Below, piece after piece: positions 8,325-15,357 of a DNA stretch of 64,000 bases. Under the pieces are notes generated by a model, which was not told where the DNA came from, searched no databases, and saw nothing but the letters and a program-made list of their open reading frames with translations. A program made the position numbers and the translations under genes. Positions within the stretch are counted from its first letter, which is position 1. Each line of letters begins with the position of its first letter. This DNA is from Verrucomicrobiota bacterium (GTDB lineage: Bacteria; Verrucomicrobiota; Verrucomicrobiia; Verrucomicrobiales; Akkermansiaceae), in NCBI GenBank assembly GCA_004293445.1, contig RDYP01000021.1, forward strand, positions 62,001-126,000. The letters are read 5' to 3'.

Positions 8325-8867
8325 TCCGACGACTACTCCAAAAAGCAGTCGCTTCGGGATGCTCAGTACGAACGCGAATACGAGGCATGGGTGAAGTCCA
8401 TGACCCCGCAGGAACGGCGCGAGGCTGAGAAGCTAGGCGTGCTCAAACCCTGCGTCCAACGACACGGCAATGGAGGAGCAGAGCAAGACATGGCCGACTC
8501 AGCTGCGGCCAGCCATACGCCCGACATCGCGGCGTTGATTGACCAAGAAGGCGACCAGTCGAACGACCCACACGCTCGTGATGCCATCGAGGTGCTCCGT
8601 CACTTCGTCGCCGACCTGATCTCGGAAGGCAACACCCGGCTCACCGTCGAGTGCCTGGCCGTCGCTCTCGGACTCAGCGCCTACAACGGCGAAAGCATGA
8701 CCTCGATTGCCAAGCGCCACGGGGTCACTCGTGCCGCCGTCTCGAAGCGCTGTGTTGACATCACGCGGCAGATGAACCTTCCGCCCTCCAGGGCAATGCG
8801 CAGCGAGAAAGCGCGCAAGACTTACCGCAACTCTCAACTCAAACGATACCAGTCACAAAAATCATGA
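8319..8867 (+). CDS. Helix-turn-helix (sigma-70 region 4-like) regulatory protein
   Basis: This 182-residue protein starts at TTG 8319 behind a strong AAAGGAGG. Residues about 128-150 (SMTSIAKRHGVTRAAVSKRC) form a clear helix-turn-helix, followed by a basic tail. The N-terminal 60 residues are charged and helical. The family is not recognised. It may bind the GTTCAA/TTGAAC sites around its own start and in the flanking arrays. Its stop overlaps the next start (ATGA), so the two are coupled. Confidence 0.7.
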   Translation: MNSDDYSKKQSLRDAQYEREYEAWVKSMTPQERREAEKLGVLKPCVQRHGNGGAEQDMADSAAASHTPDIAALIDQEGDQSNDPHARDAIEVLRHFVADLISEGNTRLTVECLAVALGLSAYNGESMTSIAKRHGVTRAAVSKRCVDITRQMNLPPSRAMRSEKARKTYRNSQLKRYQSQKS

Positions 8868-9469
8868 ACACACTTACCATCAACGACCCGAAATTCTCTA
8901 TCACCCCAACCGGCATCCAGTTCAACGAGGACCTGACCTTCGAGGAATGGGACAGTCTCGGTCAAAAAATCGCTCCTATCGGAAAGTCCATCGGATTCAT
9001 TATCGGTGACTGGATCAATTATGGCGAGAACCGCTATGGTGAAATGTATGAGCAAGCACTAAAGCGCACAGGAATGGCCTACAACACCTTGGCGAACTTT
9101 GCCTATGTGGCGCGTAAGATTGAAAGTTCATTGCGCAATGAAAACCTCGACTTCACTCAGCACTACGTCGTAGCAAAACTGAAGACTGATGACGAAAAGC
9201 AACACTGGCTCAACATGGCTGAGAAGCACAATCTGAGCATCCGACGTCTGCGCAAGTCCATCAACTTCGGACGCCTCGCCACTGAAGAGGAAGCTCAGGG
9301 AGATCCCGCCGACCGTGGCTACGTCACCTACCTTGCATTGCTCAACCGCATCCGCCGTTGGTGGGCGCGTGAAACCCAGAAGGCACCCGTCGATGAATGG
9401 GACGATGATCGACGCGAAGGACTCAAGAAGGACTTCAAGCTGATCCTCGACATCTACGAGGCGCTCTAA
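8864..9469 (+). CDS. Conserved phage/plasmid-type protein of unknown function
   Basis: The 201-residue protein contains GKSIGFIIGDWINYGENRYG (about residues 41-60), then YNTLANFAYVARKIESS and an arginine/lysine-rich region. This pattern recalls a widespread family of mobile-element proteins that I cannot name with certainty. It is soluble, with no membrane segment. It is coupled to the HTH gene by ATGA and precedes the tRNA-like element by 5 nt. Composition is slightly more AT-rich than its neighbours, hinting at separate acquisition. Confidence 0.65.
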   Translation: MNTLTINDPKFSITPTGIQFNEDLTFEEWDSLGQKIAPIGKSIGFIIGDWINYGENRYGEMYEQALKRTGMAYNTLANFAYVARKIESSLRNENLDFTQHYVVAKLKTDDEKQHWLNMAEKHNLSIRRLRKSINFGRLATEEEAQGDPADRGYVTYLALLNRIRRWWARETQKAPVDEWDDDRREGLKKDFKLILDIYEAL

Positions 9470-9474
9470 CCAAA

Positions 9475-9545
9475 CGCGGGGAGGAATGTTCCAAGCGAGA
9501 TTCATACCCTCGCCCCTGCGGGTTCAAATCCCGCCCCCGCAACCA
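9475..9545 (+). tRNA. Initiator-like tRNA(CAU) with truncated D-arm, CCA encoded
   Basis: The 5' acceptor CGCGGGG pairs with CCCCGCA (9535-9541) except for a C1-A72 mismatch, the hallmark of bacterial initiator tRNA. A discriminator A and encoded CCA follow. The T-arm GCGGG-TTCAAAT-CCCGC is perfect. The anticodon loop TTCATAC (9501-9507) carries CAU on a stem CGAGA/CCTCG (four of five pairs). Only 14 nt remain for the D-arm, so it is reduced to a tiny GGAA-TG-TTCC. The 3' end matches the E. coli tRNA-fMet end closely as I recall it. It is either a functional D-arm-poor phage tRNA or a decayed one. Confidence 0.55.
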
Positions 9546-9557
9546 CTCACGATCACC

Positions 9558-9785
9558 ATGCCTCTCAACACCACGACACCAGTCCACAGGGTCACACGCA
9601 TCCTCCGCGAAGGAGCGCGGCTGATCGCTGTGCAACATGGGCAAGCCAGCATCGACGTGACACCCGACATCATCGCCATGCTGGACGGGGTTCAATCGGG
9701 TTCAAATGGATTCGAACCCATCAAGGAATCTATTGAACCCTTGATAGCTGGCAGGGAGGTCCGCACCGGTGTCCATTTCCCGTGA
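9558..9785 (+). CDS. Small hypothetical protein
   Basis: A 75-residue frame from ATG 9558 begins shortly after the tRNA-like element. Its N-terminal half (VHRVTRILREGARLIAVQHG) reads like a real protein. Its C-terminal half is encoded by DNA carrying GGGTTCAA/TTGAACCC repeats, so sequence there may serve DNA binding as much as coding. No recognisable domain. No Shine-Dalgarno was seen. Confidence 0.4.
   Translation: MPLNTTTPVHRVTRILREGARLIAVQHGQASIDVTPDIIAMLDGVQSGSNGFEPIKESIEPLIAGREVRTGVHFP
9688..9740. repeat. Second GGGTTCAA/TTGAACCC cluster
   Basis: GGGTTCAA occurs near 9688 and 9698 and in the opposite orientation as TCGAACCC (about 9712) and TTGAACCC (about 9733). Arms TCAAGG (9721) and CCTTGA (9739) form a further inverted repeat. 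This mirrors the 8083-8147 iterons, with the pair flanking the 8319-9469 genes. Confidence 0.5.
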
Positions 9786-9848
9786 AATGTGCCATTGGCG
9801 TTTCCCACATAACGGAGCCCGGAATCGTTGACTCCGGGTGCCAGGGAA

Positions 9849-10211
9849 ATGGCTCATTCCAAGTTGGAATCAAGGTTTCTCTTTCTCTGGCGCGTGGCGC
9901 AAGGTCCTCCCCTGGAGCGGGAAGTTCAGTTCCATCCTTCCCGTCGGTGGCGCGCTGATTTCGCACACCTCGAAAGCCGAACGCTGATCGAGGTCGAGGG
10001 CGGAATCTTCATGGCGAAGGGTGGCCGGCACAACCGCGGAGCAGGCTACGCCAAGGATGCCGAGAAATACCTCGAAGCAGTATTGGCAGACTGGACGGTC
10101 ATTCGTCTGACCGAACGTCAGCTCGAACTCGACTTCATCGAGCGAATCGTTGCGTGGATCAATACTCCTCGGGCAGGAGGATGCACGTCGAGCTGCGATC
10201 TGCCTCGGTGA
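9849..10211 (+). CDS. DUF559/VSR-like endonuclease
   Basis: The 120-residue protein shows a short PD-(D/E)XK fold: RRWRADFAH (Asp about residue 36), then LIEVEGGIF (Glu-x-Glu) and the tail DWTVIRLTERQL, matching phage endonucleases related to VSR/DUF559. It may act as a Holliday junction resolvase or nicking enzyme in replication. ATG 9849 is chosen because TTGACT lies 15 nt upstream (9828-9833); the frame itself could begin at that TTG. Its 3' end overlaps the convergent gene 10159-10437 by 53 nt. Confidence 0.75.
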   Translation: MAHSKLESRFLFLWRVAQGPPLEREVQFHPSRRWRADFAHLESRTLIEVEGGIFMAKGGRHNRGAGYAKDAEKYLEAVLADWTVIRLTERQLELDFIERIVAWINTPRAGGCTSSCDLPR

Positions 10212-10437
10212 TGATGTAGATTCGCCGACCGTTGCCCACCTGATAGCAACTCAGGATTCGAAAGCCCTCTGCGAGAGCCTCTTCGTTCGCCTGCTTGTCC
10301 TCGTCGCAGAGGTCGCCCCAGTCACCGCAGTGGTGACGGCGCATGTAGGACGCAAGGTCGATCTTCAGCGCCATCGCTCCGGGTGTGGCAACTGTCCTTC
10401 CGAGCGGGAAGCGTGGTTCCATGATTCGGTATGCCAT
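10159..10437 (-). CDS. Conserved mobile-element protein (92 aa)
   Basis: Features FPLGRTVATPGA near the N-terminus, RHHCGDWGDLCDEDKQAN in the middle and ITEADRSSTCILLPEEY at the end. This is a small family common in plasmids and integrative elements, with no established function that I know. It is the last gene of a reverse-strand trio with the 92-residue protein at 10444 and the amidoligase. Confidence 0.75.
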   Translation of the reverse strand: MAYRIMEPRFPLGRTVATPGAMALKIDLASYMRRHHCGDWGDLCDEDKQANEEALAEGFRILSCYQVGNGRRIYIITEADRSSTCILLPEEY

Positions 10438-10443
10438 GGTCGT

Positions 10444-10722
10444 TCAGTCGTTGGTGGTTCCCCATTCTGGATGACGCTTGCCGGTGGCGATCAGTCCGGA
10501 GGCAAGCATGTCTTCGACCAGCGCCTTGGGGGGCCAGGCGCGGTGCGGTTTGCCGGTCTGCATCCTGGACGCCCTGGCGGTGGCGCGACAGTAGGACGGC
10601 AGGTCGGCTTCCGGGTTGAAGCTGTCCTGCCGGAGCTTGGTCATCAGTTCGCTCGGGTCGATGGCCGTGAAGGTCGCCCCGTCGATGGTGTGGTATTCAG
10701 TGTTCATGGTTTCGTTTGGCAT
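10444..10722 (-). CDS. Hypothetical protein in amidoligase operon
   Basis: A 92-residue protein with no domain I recognise; the sequence has a basic, Pro-rich middle (SYCRATARASRMQTGKPHRA). It lies 8 nt after the amidoligase gene and 6 nt before the next reverse-strand gene, so all three are one operon. ATG 10707 (MNTEYHTIDG) is an alternative start. It could be a substrate or partner of the amidoligase, by position only. Confidence 0.6.
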   Translation of the reverse strand: MPNETMNTEYHTIDGATFTAIDPSELMTKLRQDSFNPEADLPSYCRATARASRMQTGKPHRAWPPKALVEDMLASGLIATGKRHPEWGTTND

Positions 10723-10730
10723 GGTGAAAA

Positions 10731-11537
10731 TCAGGCAGCGAGCTTCTTTGCCCGCTCGGTGTAGAATTTGGTGAGGCCCTTGGCGTCAATGGCTTGGAAG
10801 AACCACTTCATGCGGTTCATCCCGAGGCCGGTATCCACCGGGCGGTTGCGGACCGTAGCGGCGGCCTCGGCGGCGTCGAATAGGCGGGCCATCAGTCGCA
10901 CCCAGTTGGTGATCTTGGCGGGATCGGTCGTTCCCGAGTGGTGGCGGACCTCCAGCGTCTGATGGCGGAAGTAGGATTGGACGTTCAGCTTGCGATAGCG
11001 GCAGGGGTAGAGCTGCTTCATCTGATCCATGTTCTTGCAGGCGTCGATCTTGCGGAAGACCCGAGAGCATTGGCCTCTGTGGTCTTCGCTGTCGGAGACT
11101 CCGCTTTCGAGGTTCGTGCGGCAGTAGGTGTTGGTGTTCCCCCGGCGGGACTGCGGCTGGAACGCGTCCAGAACATCCTCGAATTTGAGCCAGAGTTTGA
11201 AGAGGTTCTTCACCGCTTTGAGATTCATCGAGCGGGCATCGAAGTGGACATGAAGTCCGCATCGCTTGTCCACCTTGGCTCCGGCGGCTTCGAGTGCGGC
11301 GGCGGCGATTCTAACTTCCTCGATACCGGCTTCACCTTCGAGGACTGGTGAGACGAGCTCCAGACCGCAGGAACCATCAGTGACGACCTTCCAATAGGGC
11401 GTGGTGTCGTGAGTGTAGTGAGTGGATTCGACTCGAATGCCTGCGGCTCTCAGGCTCATGACGGCTTGCTCTTTGGTGATGGTGGAGAGGAATTCGATCT
11501 CGACTCCGAAGCGGCGGGACATTGTCGGCGTTGTCAT
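10731..11537 (-). CDS. Putative amidoligase (ATP-grasp-like, PF12224 type)
   Basis: The 268-residue protein begins with RFGVEIEF, then DGSCGLELVSPVLEG, CGLHVHFDA, TNTYCRTN, and YRKLNVQSYFRHQTLEVRHH. These are the conserved blocks of the COOH-NH2 ligase/glutamine-synthetase-fold amidoligase family, predicted to form amide bonds on peptides or cell-wall material. ATG 11537 (MTTPTMSRRFG) is preferred; the frame is open to 11561. It runs against the flanking phage genes, as expected for an acquired accessory cassette. Upstream (11562-11802) lie paired hairpins rather than a gene. Confidence 0.8.
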   Translation of the reverse strand: MTTPTMSRRFGVEIEFLSTITKEQAVMSLRAAGIRVESTHYTHDTTPYWKVVTDGSCGLELVSPVLEGEAGIEEVRIAAAALEAAGAKVDKRCGLHVHFDARSMNLKAVKNLFKLWLKFEDVLDAFQPQSRRGNTNTYCRTNLESGVSDSEDHRGQCSRVFRKIDACKNMDQMKQLYPCRYRKLNVQSYFRHQTLEVRHHSGTTDPAKITNWVRLMARLFDAAEAAATVRNRPVDTGLGMNRMKWFFQAIDAKGLTKFYTERAKKLAA

Positions 11538-11614
11538 GGTTAATATCTGCCATGGTGCCACCTCACGTCTATGGCTAAGTGGAGTTAGACAACGAAAGAT
11601 GGAAAAACATTACG

Positions 11615-11719
11615 TTGGCATGGATCGTGTGACTCATGATCCATGCCAATCGTTAGAAAATGGGACAATCCGAAGGATGCCGAGTTGGCATGGATTATGT
11701 GACTCACGACGCATGCCAA
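11615..11719. repeat. Two 35-nt hairpin repeats, 70 nt apart
   Basis: Copy 1 (11615-11649) has arms TTGGCATGGATC and GATCCATGCCAA around GTGTGACTCAT. Copy 2 (11685-11719) has TTGGCATG...CATGCCAA around the near-identical core ATGTGACTCACGA. Loop conservation as well as arms suggests a protein site or a structured RNA motif. They sit upstream of both the leftward amidoligase operon and the rightward small gene at 11803. Confidence 0.65.
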
Positions 11720-11753
11720 GTCGGTGTCATCGGGATAAAAACGTTTCCGAAAG

Positions 11754-11806
11754 AAAGACGAAAAATGACATAGACGTGCCCACTCAGACTGGCAGATGAG
11801 GGATGA
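11754..11806 (+). repeat. Leader direct repeat, copy 1
   Basis: From AAAGACGAAAAATGACAT through GGCAGATGAGGGATGATG this stretch matches 12713-12765 at roughly 85% over about 53 nt. Both copies end at the start codon region of a small gene, so the repeat is a duplicated leader (promoter or ribosome-binding context) rather than coding. Confidence 0.65.
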
Positions 11807-11976
11807 TGAAAGCAAACATCCTATCCATTGAAGCCCACGGAGTAAAAGGAATGAAGTCCACTCCCTGGCGTAAGACCTTCAAGAGCATCGAGGCACTGAA
11901 CGCCTGGGTCGAGAAGACCGGAGCAGAGATCTACGCCATCCGTGAGATCGCAGCCGATGAAATGACTTTCCGCTGA
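11803..11976 (+). CDS. Small hypothetical protein (57 aa)
   Basis: ATGATGAAAGC opens a frame of 57 residues reading MMKANILSIEAHGVKGMKS, then a segment with KSIEALNAWVEKTGAEIYAIRE. It starts at the end of leader repeat copy 1, behind a GATGAGGG that may serve as a weak Shine-Dalgarno, and ends 20 nt before the DUF2786 gene. The helical pattern and tight packing support a real gene. Function unknown. Confidence 0.6.
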   Translation: MMKANILSIEAHGVKGMKSTPWRKTFKSIEALNAWVEKTGAEIYAIREIAADEMTFR

Positions 11977-11996
11977 ATTTCCTAACCAAACCAACC

Positions 11997-12698
11997 ATGA
12001 GAAACCAAAACGACATCCTCGATAAAATCCGCAAGCTCCTCCGACTGGCCGACCGCTCACGCGGATCCACGGAGAACGAAGCCAAGGTGGCGCTCGCCAA
12101 GGCGCAGGAATTGATGACCCGCCACAACATCGACTCGGCGCTGCTCCGCATGGAACGCGGCGAATCCGGCGGCGCTTCCTTCACCGTCAACAAGGGCAAG
12201 GTCGATCTGCCTAAGACTCTCAACCCGGCTGACATCATGATTCTGTCGCTGCTCCAGTCGCACTTCAACGTGAAGACAATCCTGATGCCCAACGGCCGGG
12301 GAACTCCGGTGGACATCATCGGCGCTGCGGCCGACATCGACTTTGCGATCTATGCCTTCCACTACCTGCGCCAGACATTCTTCCGCTGTTGGAACGAATT
12401 CAAACGGACCCACGCCAGTCCCGACAAGGCATCCTACTACCGGGGCCTGCGCGACGGACTGAACGCCGAACTCAAGGCGGCGAAACAACGCGCCGAGCAA
12501 TCCTATGCCAGCGACCAGCGCCAGGCATACGGACTAGTCGTGGTGGACCAGCAGGCGGTCATCACCCGCTACGTCGAGGACAACTACGGCAAGCTCCGCA
12601 ATCGCAACACCCGTTCACGCCGCCTGCATTCCGGCAGCTATGTCGCCGGGGAAACCAAAGGCCGGACCATCCAAATCAACCGCCCGCTTCCATCATGA
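11997..12698 (+). CDS. DUF2786 domain protein
   Basis: The 233-residue protein starts with the DUF2786 signature ILDKIRKLLRLADRSRGSTENEAKVALAKAQELM (positions 7-40), followed by a DUF7168-like domain with LQSHFNVKT, PVDIIGAAADIDFAIYAFHYL and RGLRDGLNAEL. Such proteins are frequent in phages and mobile elements; their activity is not established. It starts 20 nt after the 57-residue gene in an ACCAACC-ATG context without Shine-Dalgarno. Confidence 0.8.
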   Translation: MRNQNDILDKIRKLLRLADRSRGSTENEAKVALAKAQELMTRHNIDSALLRMERGESGGASFTVNKGKVDLPKTLNPADIMILSLLQSHFNVKTILMPNGRGTPVDIIGAAADIDFAIYAFHYLRQTFFRCWNEFKRTHASPDKASYYRGLRDGLNAELKAAKQRAEQSYASDQRQAYGLVVVDQQAVITRYVEDNYGKLRNRNTRSRRLHSGSYVAGETKGRTIQINRPLPS

Positions 12699-12712
12699 AA
12701 ACCCGACAACAG

Positions 12713-12765
12713 AAAGACGAAAAAAGACATGGACGTGCCCGATCAGAAAGGCAGATGAGGGATGC
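12713..12765 (+). repeat. Leader direct repeat, copy 2
   Basis: AAAGACGAAAAAAGACATGGACGTGCCC and GGCAGATGAGGGATG repeat the sequence of 11754-11806 with a few substitutions. Placed between the DUF2786 gene and the small gene 12755-13009. Conservation of GATGAGGGATG at the end suggests it matters for translation start. Confidence 0.65.
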
Positions 12766-13009
12766 TATGACAAAAGCATCATGCACTGACAGCTACCTGA
12801 CTAAGGCGATGCAACAAGGCATTCGCGAATTGGAGAAAAACGGCTTCACCGCCCGGCGCATCCTGCCGGTCGATCTGATGGCCGGAGTCCACGCCCGCGA
12901 GTTCCAAGCTGATTTCGCCAAGCAAACCCAAACCGGACTGCTGGTCTTCAGCGTCCGGATCGACACCGACGGCAACGTCACCAACCACAACCAACAACCA
13001 ACCAAATAA
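12755..13009 (+). CDS. Small hypothetical protein (84 aa)
   Basis: Frame MRDAMTKASCTDSYLTKAMQ; ATG 12755 or the in-frame ATG 12767 can start it, and the leader repeat points to this neighbourhood. Contains a helical first half and HAREFQADFAKQTQTGLLVFSVRIDTDG, which looks like a small alpha/beta domain. A longer open frame upstream overlaps the DUF2786 gene and is rejected. Stop is followed 4 nt later by ATG 13014. Confidence 0.6.
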   Translation: MRDAMTKASCTDSYLTKAMQQGIRELEKNGFTARRILPVDLMAGVHAREFQADFAKQTQTGLLVFSVRIDTDGNVTNHNQQPTK

Positions 13010-13013
13010 CATC

Positions 13014-13532
13014 ATGAACAAACTGTATTGGATCGTCTGCGACGACAAGGAAACCAACGTATTCGAAGGCCGCTACCAGGGTCGCACCCGAGGCGAAGCT
13101 CTGAAATTCCTCAAGCAAGCCCTCGGGCGCAAGACGCTCAACGGACTGGTCTTCACCATCACCGAAATCCCGGTGCCACTGATCCGCGAGATCGTGGCGG
13201 AGATCCTCGCTGGAGGCGATGGCAGCAACGTCACGCCCGCTGCGAACGTCGTGCCGATTCCCCGCCCAGAACCGCAAGCCAGCCCGGGACGCTACGACGC
13301 ATTCGCCGATGCGGCAGAGCCCGAACCAACGCAAGCGGAAACAAAGCCAACCAAGGCAAAGGCATCCAAGCCCGCGAAGAAGGTCGGCAATCCCGGCCAT
13401 GGTGACGACCACTGGTCGCAGGTCCGGGCCCATTGGGAGGAATGCCGCAGCGTGAAGCAGACCGCCGATCACTTCGGCCTTTCGCCCAACACGCTGAAAA
13501 CCCGCATCCGCAGGGAGGGCTGGAACAAATGA
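13014..13532 (+). CDS. Phage protein with C-terminal helix-turn-helix
   Basis: This 172-residue protein has an N-terminal alpha/beta domain (1-70), a Pro/Ala/Lys-rich linker (80-125) and a C-terminal homeodomain-like HTH, HWEECRSVKQTADHFGLSPNTLKTRIRREGW. It is probably a DNA-binding regulator or a terminase-related recognition protein. It overlaps the next gene by ATGA. Confidence 0.65.
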   Translation: MNKLYWIVCDDKETNVFEGRYQGRTRGEALKFLKQALGRKTLNGLVFTITEIPVPLIREIVAEILAGGDGSNVTPAANVVPIPRPEPQASPGRYDAFADAAEPEPTQAETKPTKAKASKPAKKVGNPGHGDDHWSQVRAHWEECRSVKQTADHFGLSPNTLKTRIRREGWNK

Positions 13533-13864
13533 GCGCACCTGACTGGAACCCGACCGTCGGTGACGGCGCGACGATTTGCCACTACTCTGACCGAACTGCC
13601 TGCACGGTGATCCGAATCAGTCCGAGCGGAAAGACCGTCTGGATGCAGCAGGACACCGCCGTCCGCGACGATTGGAAACCCGAGTTCATCCCTGGCGGAT
13701 TTTCCGGCCACTGCGTGAACAACTCCGAACAGTGTTATGCCTATCAGCCAAACCCGGACGGACTGGTTCACCGCGCAAGCCTCCGTAAGGACGGATGGTT
13801 TCGCACCACTAACGGCGAACGGGTCATCACCGGTCGCCACCAATTCCACGACTACAATTTCTGA
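13529..13864 (+). CDS. Hypothetical phage protein (111 aa)
   Basis: MSAPDWNPTVGDGATICHYSDR begins a small beta-rich protein with many Trp, Asp and His residues (KDGWFRTTNGERVITGRHQFHDYNF at the end). The opening resembles a small SH3-like beta barrel, a guess only. It is coupled to both neighbours: ATGA with the previous stop, and TGATG with the next start. Confidence 0.6.
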   Translation: MSAPDWNPTVGDGATICHYSDRTACTVIRISPSGKTVWMQQDTAVRDDWKPEFIPGGFSGHCVNNSEQCYAYQPNPDGLVHRASLRKDGWFRTTNGERVITGRHQFHDYNF

Positions 13865-14103
13865 TGAAAATCGCAGTCGAAAAATACCGCAAACCCGATG
13901 GCTACGTCACGCGCTACTGGTCGGTGATGGTCGATGGCGAACTTCTCGCCGTCACCCTCTACCGCAAAGGCGCGGTGGCCGTCGCCAGAGCTATCACCAA
14001 CCGCACCCCATATTCGTATGTCACGATCCTTGAAGATTCTCCCAACCCCGCAGCCAAACCCCACAAGCCCACCGCTGGCGTGGCGACCTACCGGACCCGG
14101 TGA
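13864..14103 (+). CDS. Hypothetical phage protein (79 aa)
   Basis: MKIAVEKYRKPDGYVTRYWSV begins a small basic protein with a beta-hairpin-like first half (VDGELLAVTLYRKGAVAVARAI). Starts at TGATG 13862-13866. The AAA+ gene that follows overlaps its 3' half in another frame, depending on that gene's true start. Confidence 0.55.
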   Translation: MKIAVEKYRKPDGYVTRYWSVMVDGELLAVTLYRKGAVAVARAITNRTPYSYVTILEDSPNPAAKPHKPTAGVATYRTR

Positions 14104-14683
14104 CCTCTGCGGTCCCGCCGCCACGGTTGCAGCTCGCCTCGTCGCCAAGGGGAAGAGGCTCTACCACAATCCAACAGTTCCGGTGAAGATCCTGCTCTAC
14201 GGCCCGCCCGGTGTTGGCAAGACCAGCATCGCCGACATGCTAGCCGACGCATTGGCCGGCACACGCTTCGCTGTCGAGGAGTTCAACGGCAAGCTCGTCA
14301 CCGTCGAAACCGTGAAGCAGTGGATGGGCAACCTTGCCACCAGCTCCCTGTTTGGAGTGTATTCGGTGAAGATCATCAACGAGATGGACCGCTGCACGCG
14401 GGACGCACAGGACCTGCTCTTGAGCTACCTCGACCGCTTGCCTCCGGGGCGGGCCGTAATCGGCACCAGCAACCTGCAACTCGACCTGCTCACCGAGCGG
14501 TTCCAGACACGTTTCCAGTCGATCAAGCTCGCGGCTCCGAGCACCGAGGACATTGCCGCCATGCTGCGCAGCCACTGGCCCGTCGATGAAGCGACCTCAC
14601 TGCGGATCGCTGTCGGCAGTGGGGGATGCGTCCGGGCCGCGCTCGCCGATTTGGAATCCTGGCTGGATGCCAGCGAGTGTTGA
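14018..14683 (+). CDS. AAA+ ATPase, clamp-loader/RuvB-like
   Basis: The protein (221 residues from ATG 14018) carries Walker A LLYGPPGVGKTS, Walker B INEMD and sensor 1 VIGTSN, and an arginine-finger-like RFQTRFQ, as in replication factor C/RuvB-type AAA+ proteins. It could load a replication factor or remodel phage DNA complexes. The frame opens further upstream (from 13934), overlapping the 79-residue gene; no start has a Shine-Dalgarno, so the true N-terminus is uncertain. Its TGA stop forms part of the TTGACA preceding the ParB-like gene. Confidence 0.75.
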   Translation: MSRSLKILPTPQPNPTSPPLAWRPTGPGDLCGPAATVAARLVAKGKRLYHNPTVPVKILLYGPPGVGKTSIADMLADALAGTRFAVEEFNGKLVTVETVKQWMGNLATSSLFGVYSVKIINEMDRCTRDAQDLLLSYLDRLPPGRAVIGTSNLQLDLLTERFQTRFQSIKLAAPSTEDIAAMLRSHWPVDEATSLRIAVGSGGCVRAALADLESWLDASEC

Positions 14684-14700
14684 CACCAGCCAAAGCGACG

Positions 14701-15357
14701 ATGACGGATGACACCCCAAAAGCACGGACCCTCGCCAATGGCATCGAAGTGTGGTGCAGCTTCGACAAGCTCGTGCCGGTCGGTGAGCTGAAACCAAACC
14801 CGCGCAACCCGAACACGCACCCGCAGCGGCAGATCGAACTTCTCGCCAAAAACATCCGCTATTTCGGATGGCGGCAAACGATCACCGTTTCCAATCTCAC
14901 TGGACTGATCGTTTCCGGCCACGGTCGGTTGATGGCCGCAAGGCATCTCGGTGTTGAGGTCGTGCCGGTGGACTATCAGGATTTCGCCAGCGAGAACGAT
15001 GAACTTGCGGTGCTGGTCGCCGACAACAGGCTGGCCGAACTCTCCACGGTCGATCTCAACGAGCTGGAAAAGATCGCCAGCGAGTGGAAGTCCATCGACT
15101 TCGACACGATCCTCGCGGGTTTCGAGCCTGCCGACATCGAAGGCCTGCTCAATCCGGGCGGCAATGACGAGGACGATGATGAGGACGACCGGCATGACAA
15201 GGAACTCGACAAGAGTGACGTCACGGTCGCGGTCGGCCTCTATCGGTTCCGTATCACCCAGGAAGAATTCATCGCGTGGTGTGACCGCGTGAAACAGGAC
15301 GCCGGTTTCGACAAGGAAAGTGTCCTCAACGAAATCCGCAACCGCCTCGGACTATGA
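14701..15357 (+). CDS. ParB/Srx-type nuclease-fold protein
   Basis: Contains the ParB N-terminal fold: DKLVPVGELKPNPRNPNTHP, then QTITVSNLTGLIVSGHGRLMAARHLG, with the GHGR box that binds CTP/nucleotides in this family. An acidic stretch (GGNDEDDDEDDRHDKE, about residues 155-172) links to a C-terminal domain. ATG 14701 lies 15 nt after TTGACA. It overlaps the next ParB-methyltransferase gene by ATGA, so the two products probably work together in phage DNA modification or partition. Confidence 0.8.
   Translation: MTDDTPKARTLANGIEVWCSFDKLVPVGELKPNPRNPNTHPQRQIELLAKNIRYFGWRQTITVSNLTGLIVSGHGRLMAARHLGVEVVPVDYQDFASENDELAVLVADNRLAELSTVDLNELEKIASEWKSIDFDTILAGFEPADIEGLLNPGGNDEDDDEDDRHDKELDKSDVTVAVGLYRFRITQEEFIAWCDRVKQDAGFDKESVLNEIRNRLGL

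Noticed and set aside
9435-9695. Reverse frame over the tRNA-like element
   Set aside because: Contains the RDLNP...GYESR pattern typical of tRNA antisense translations.
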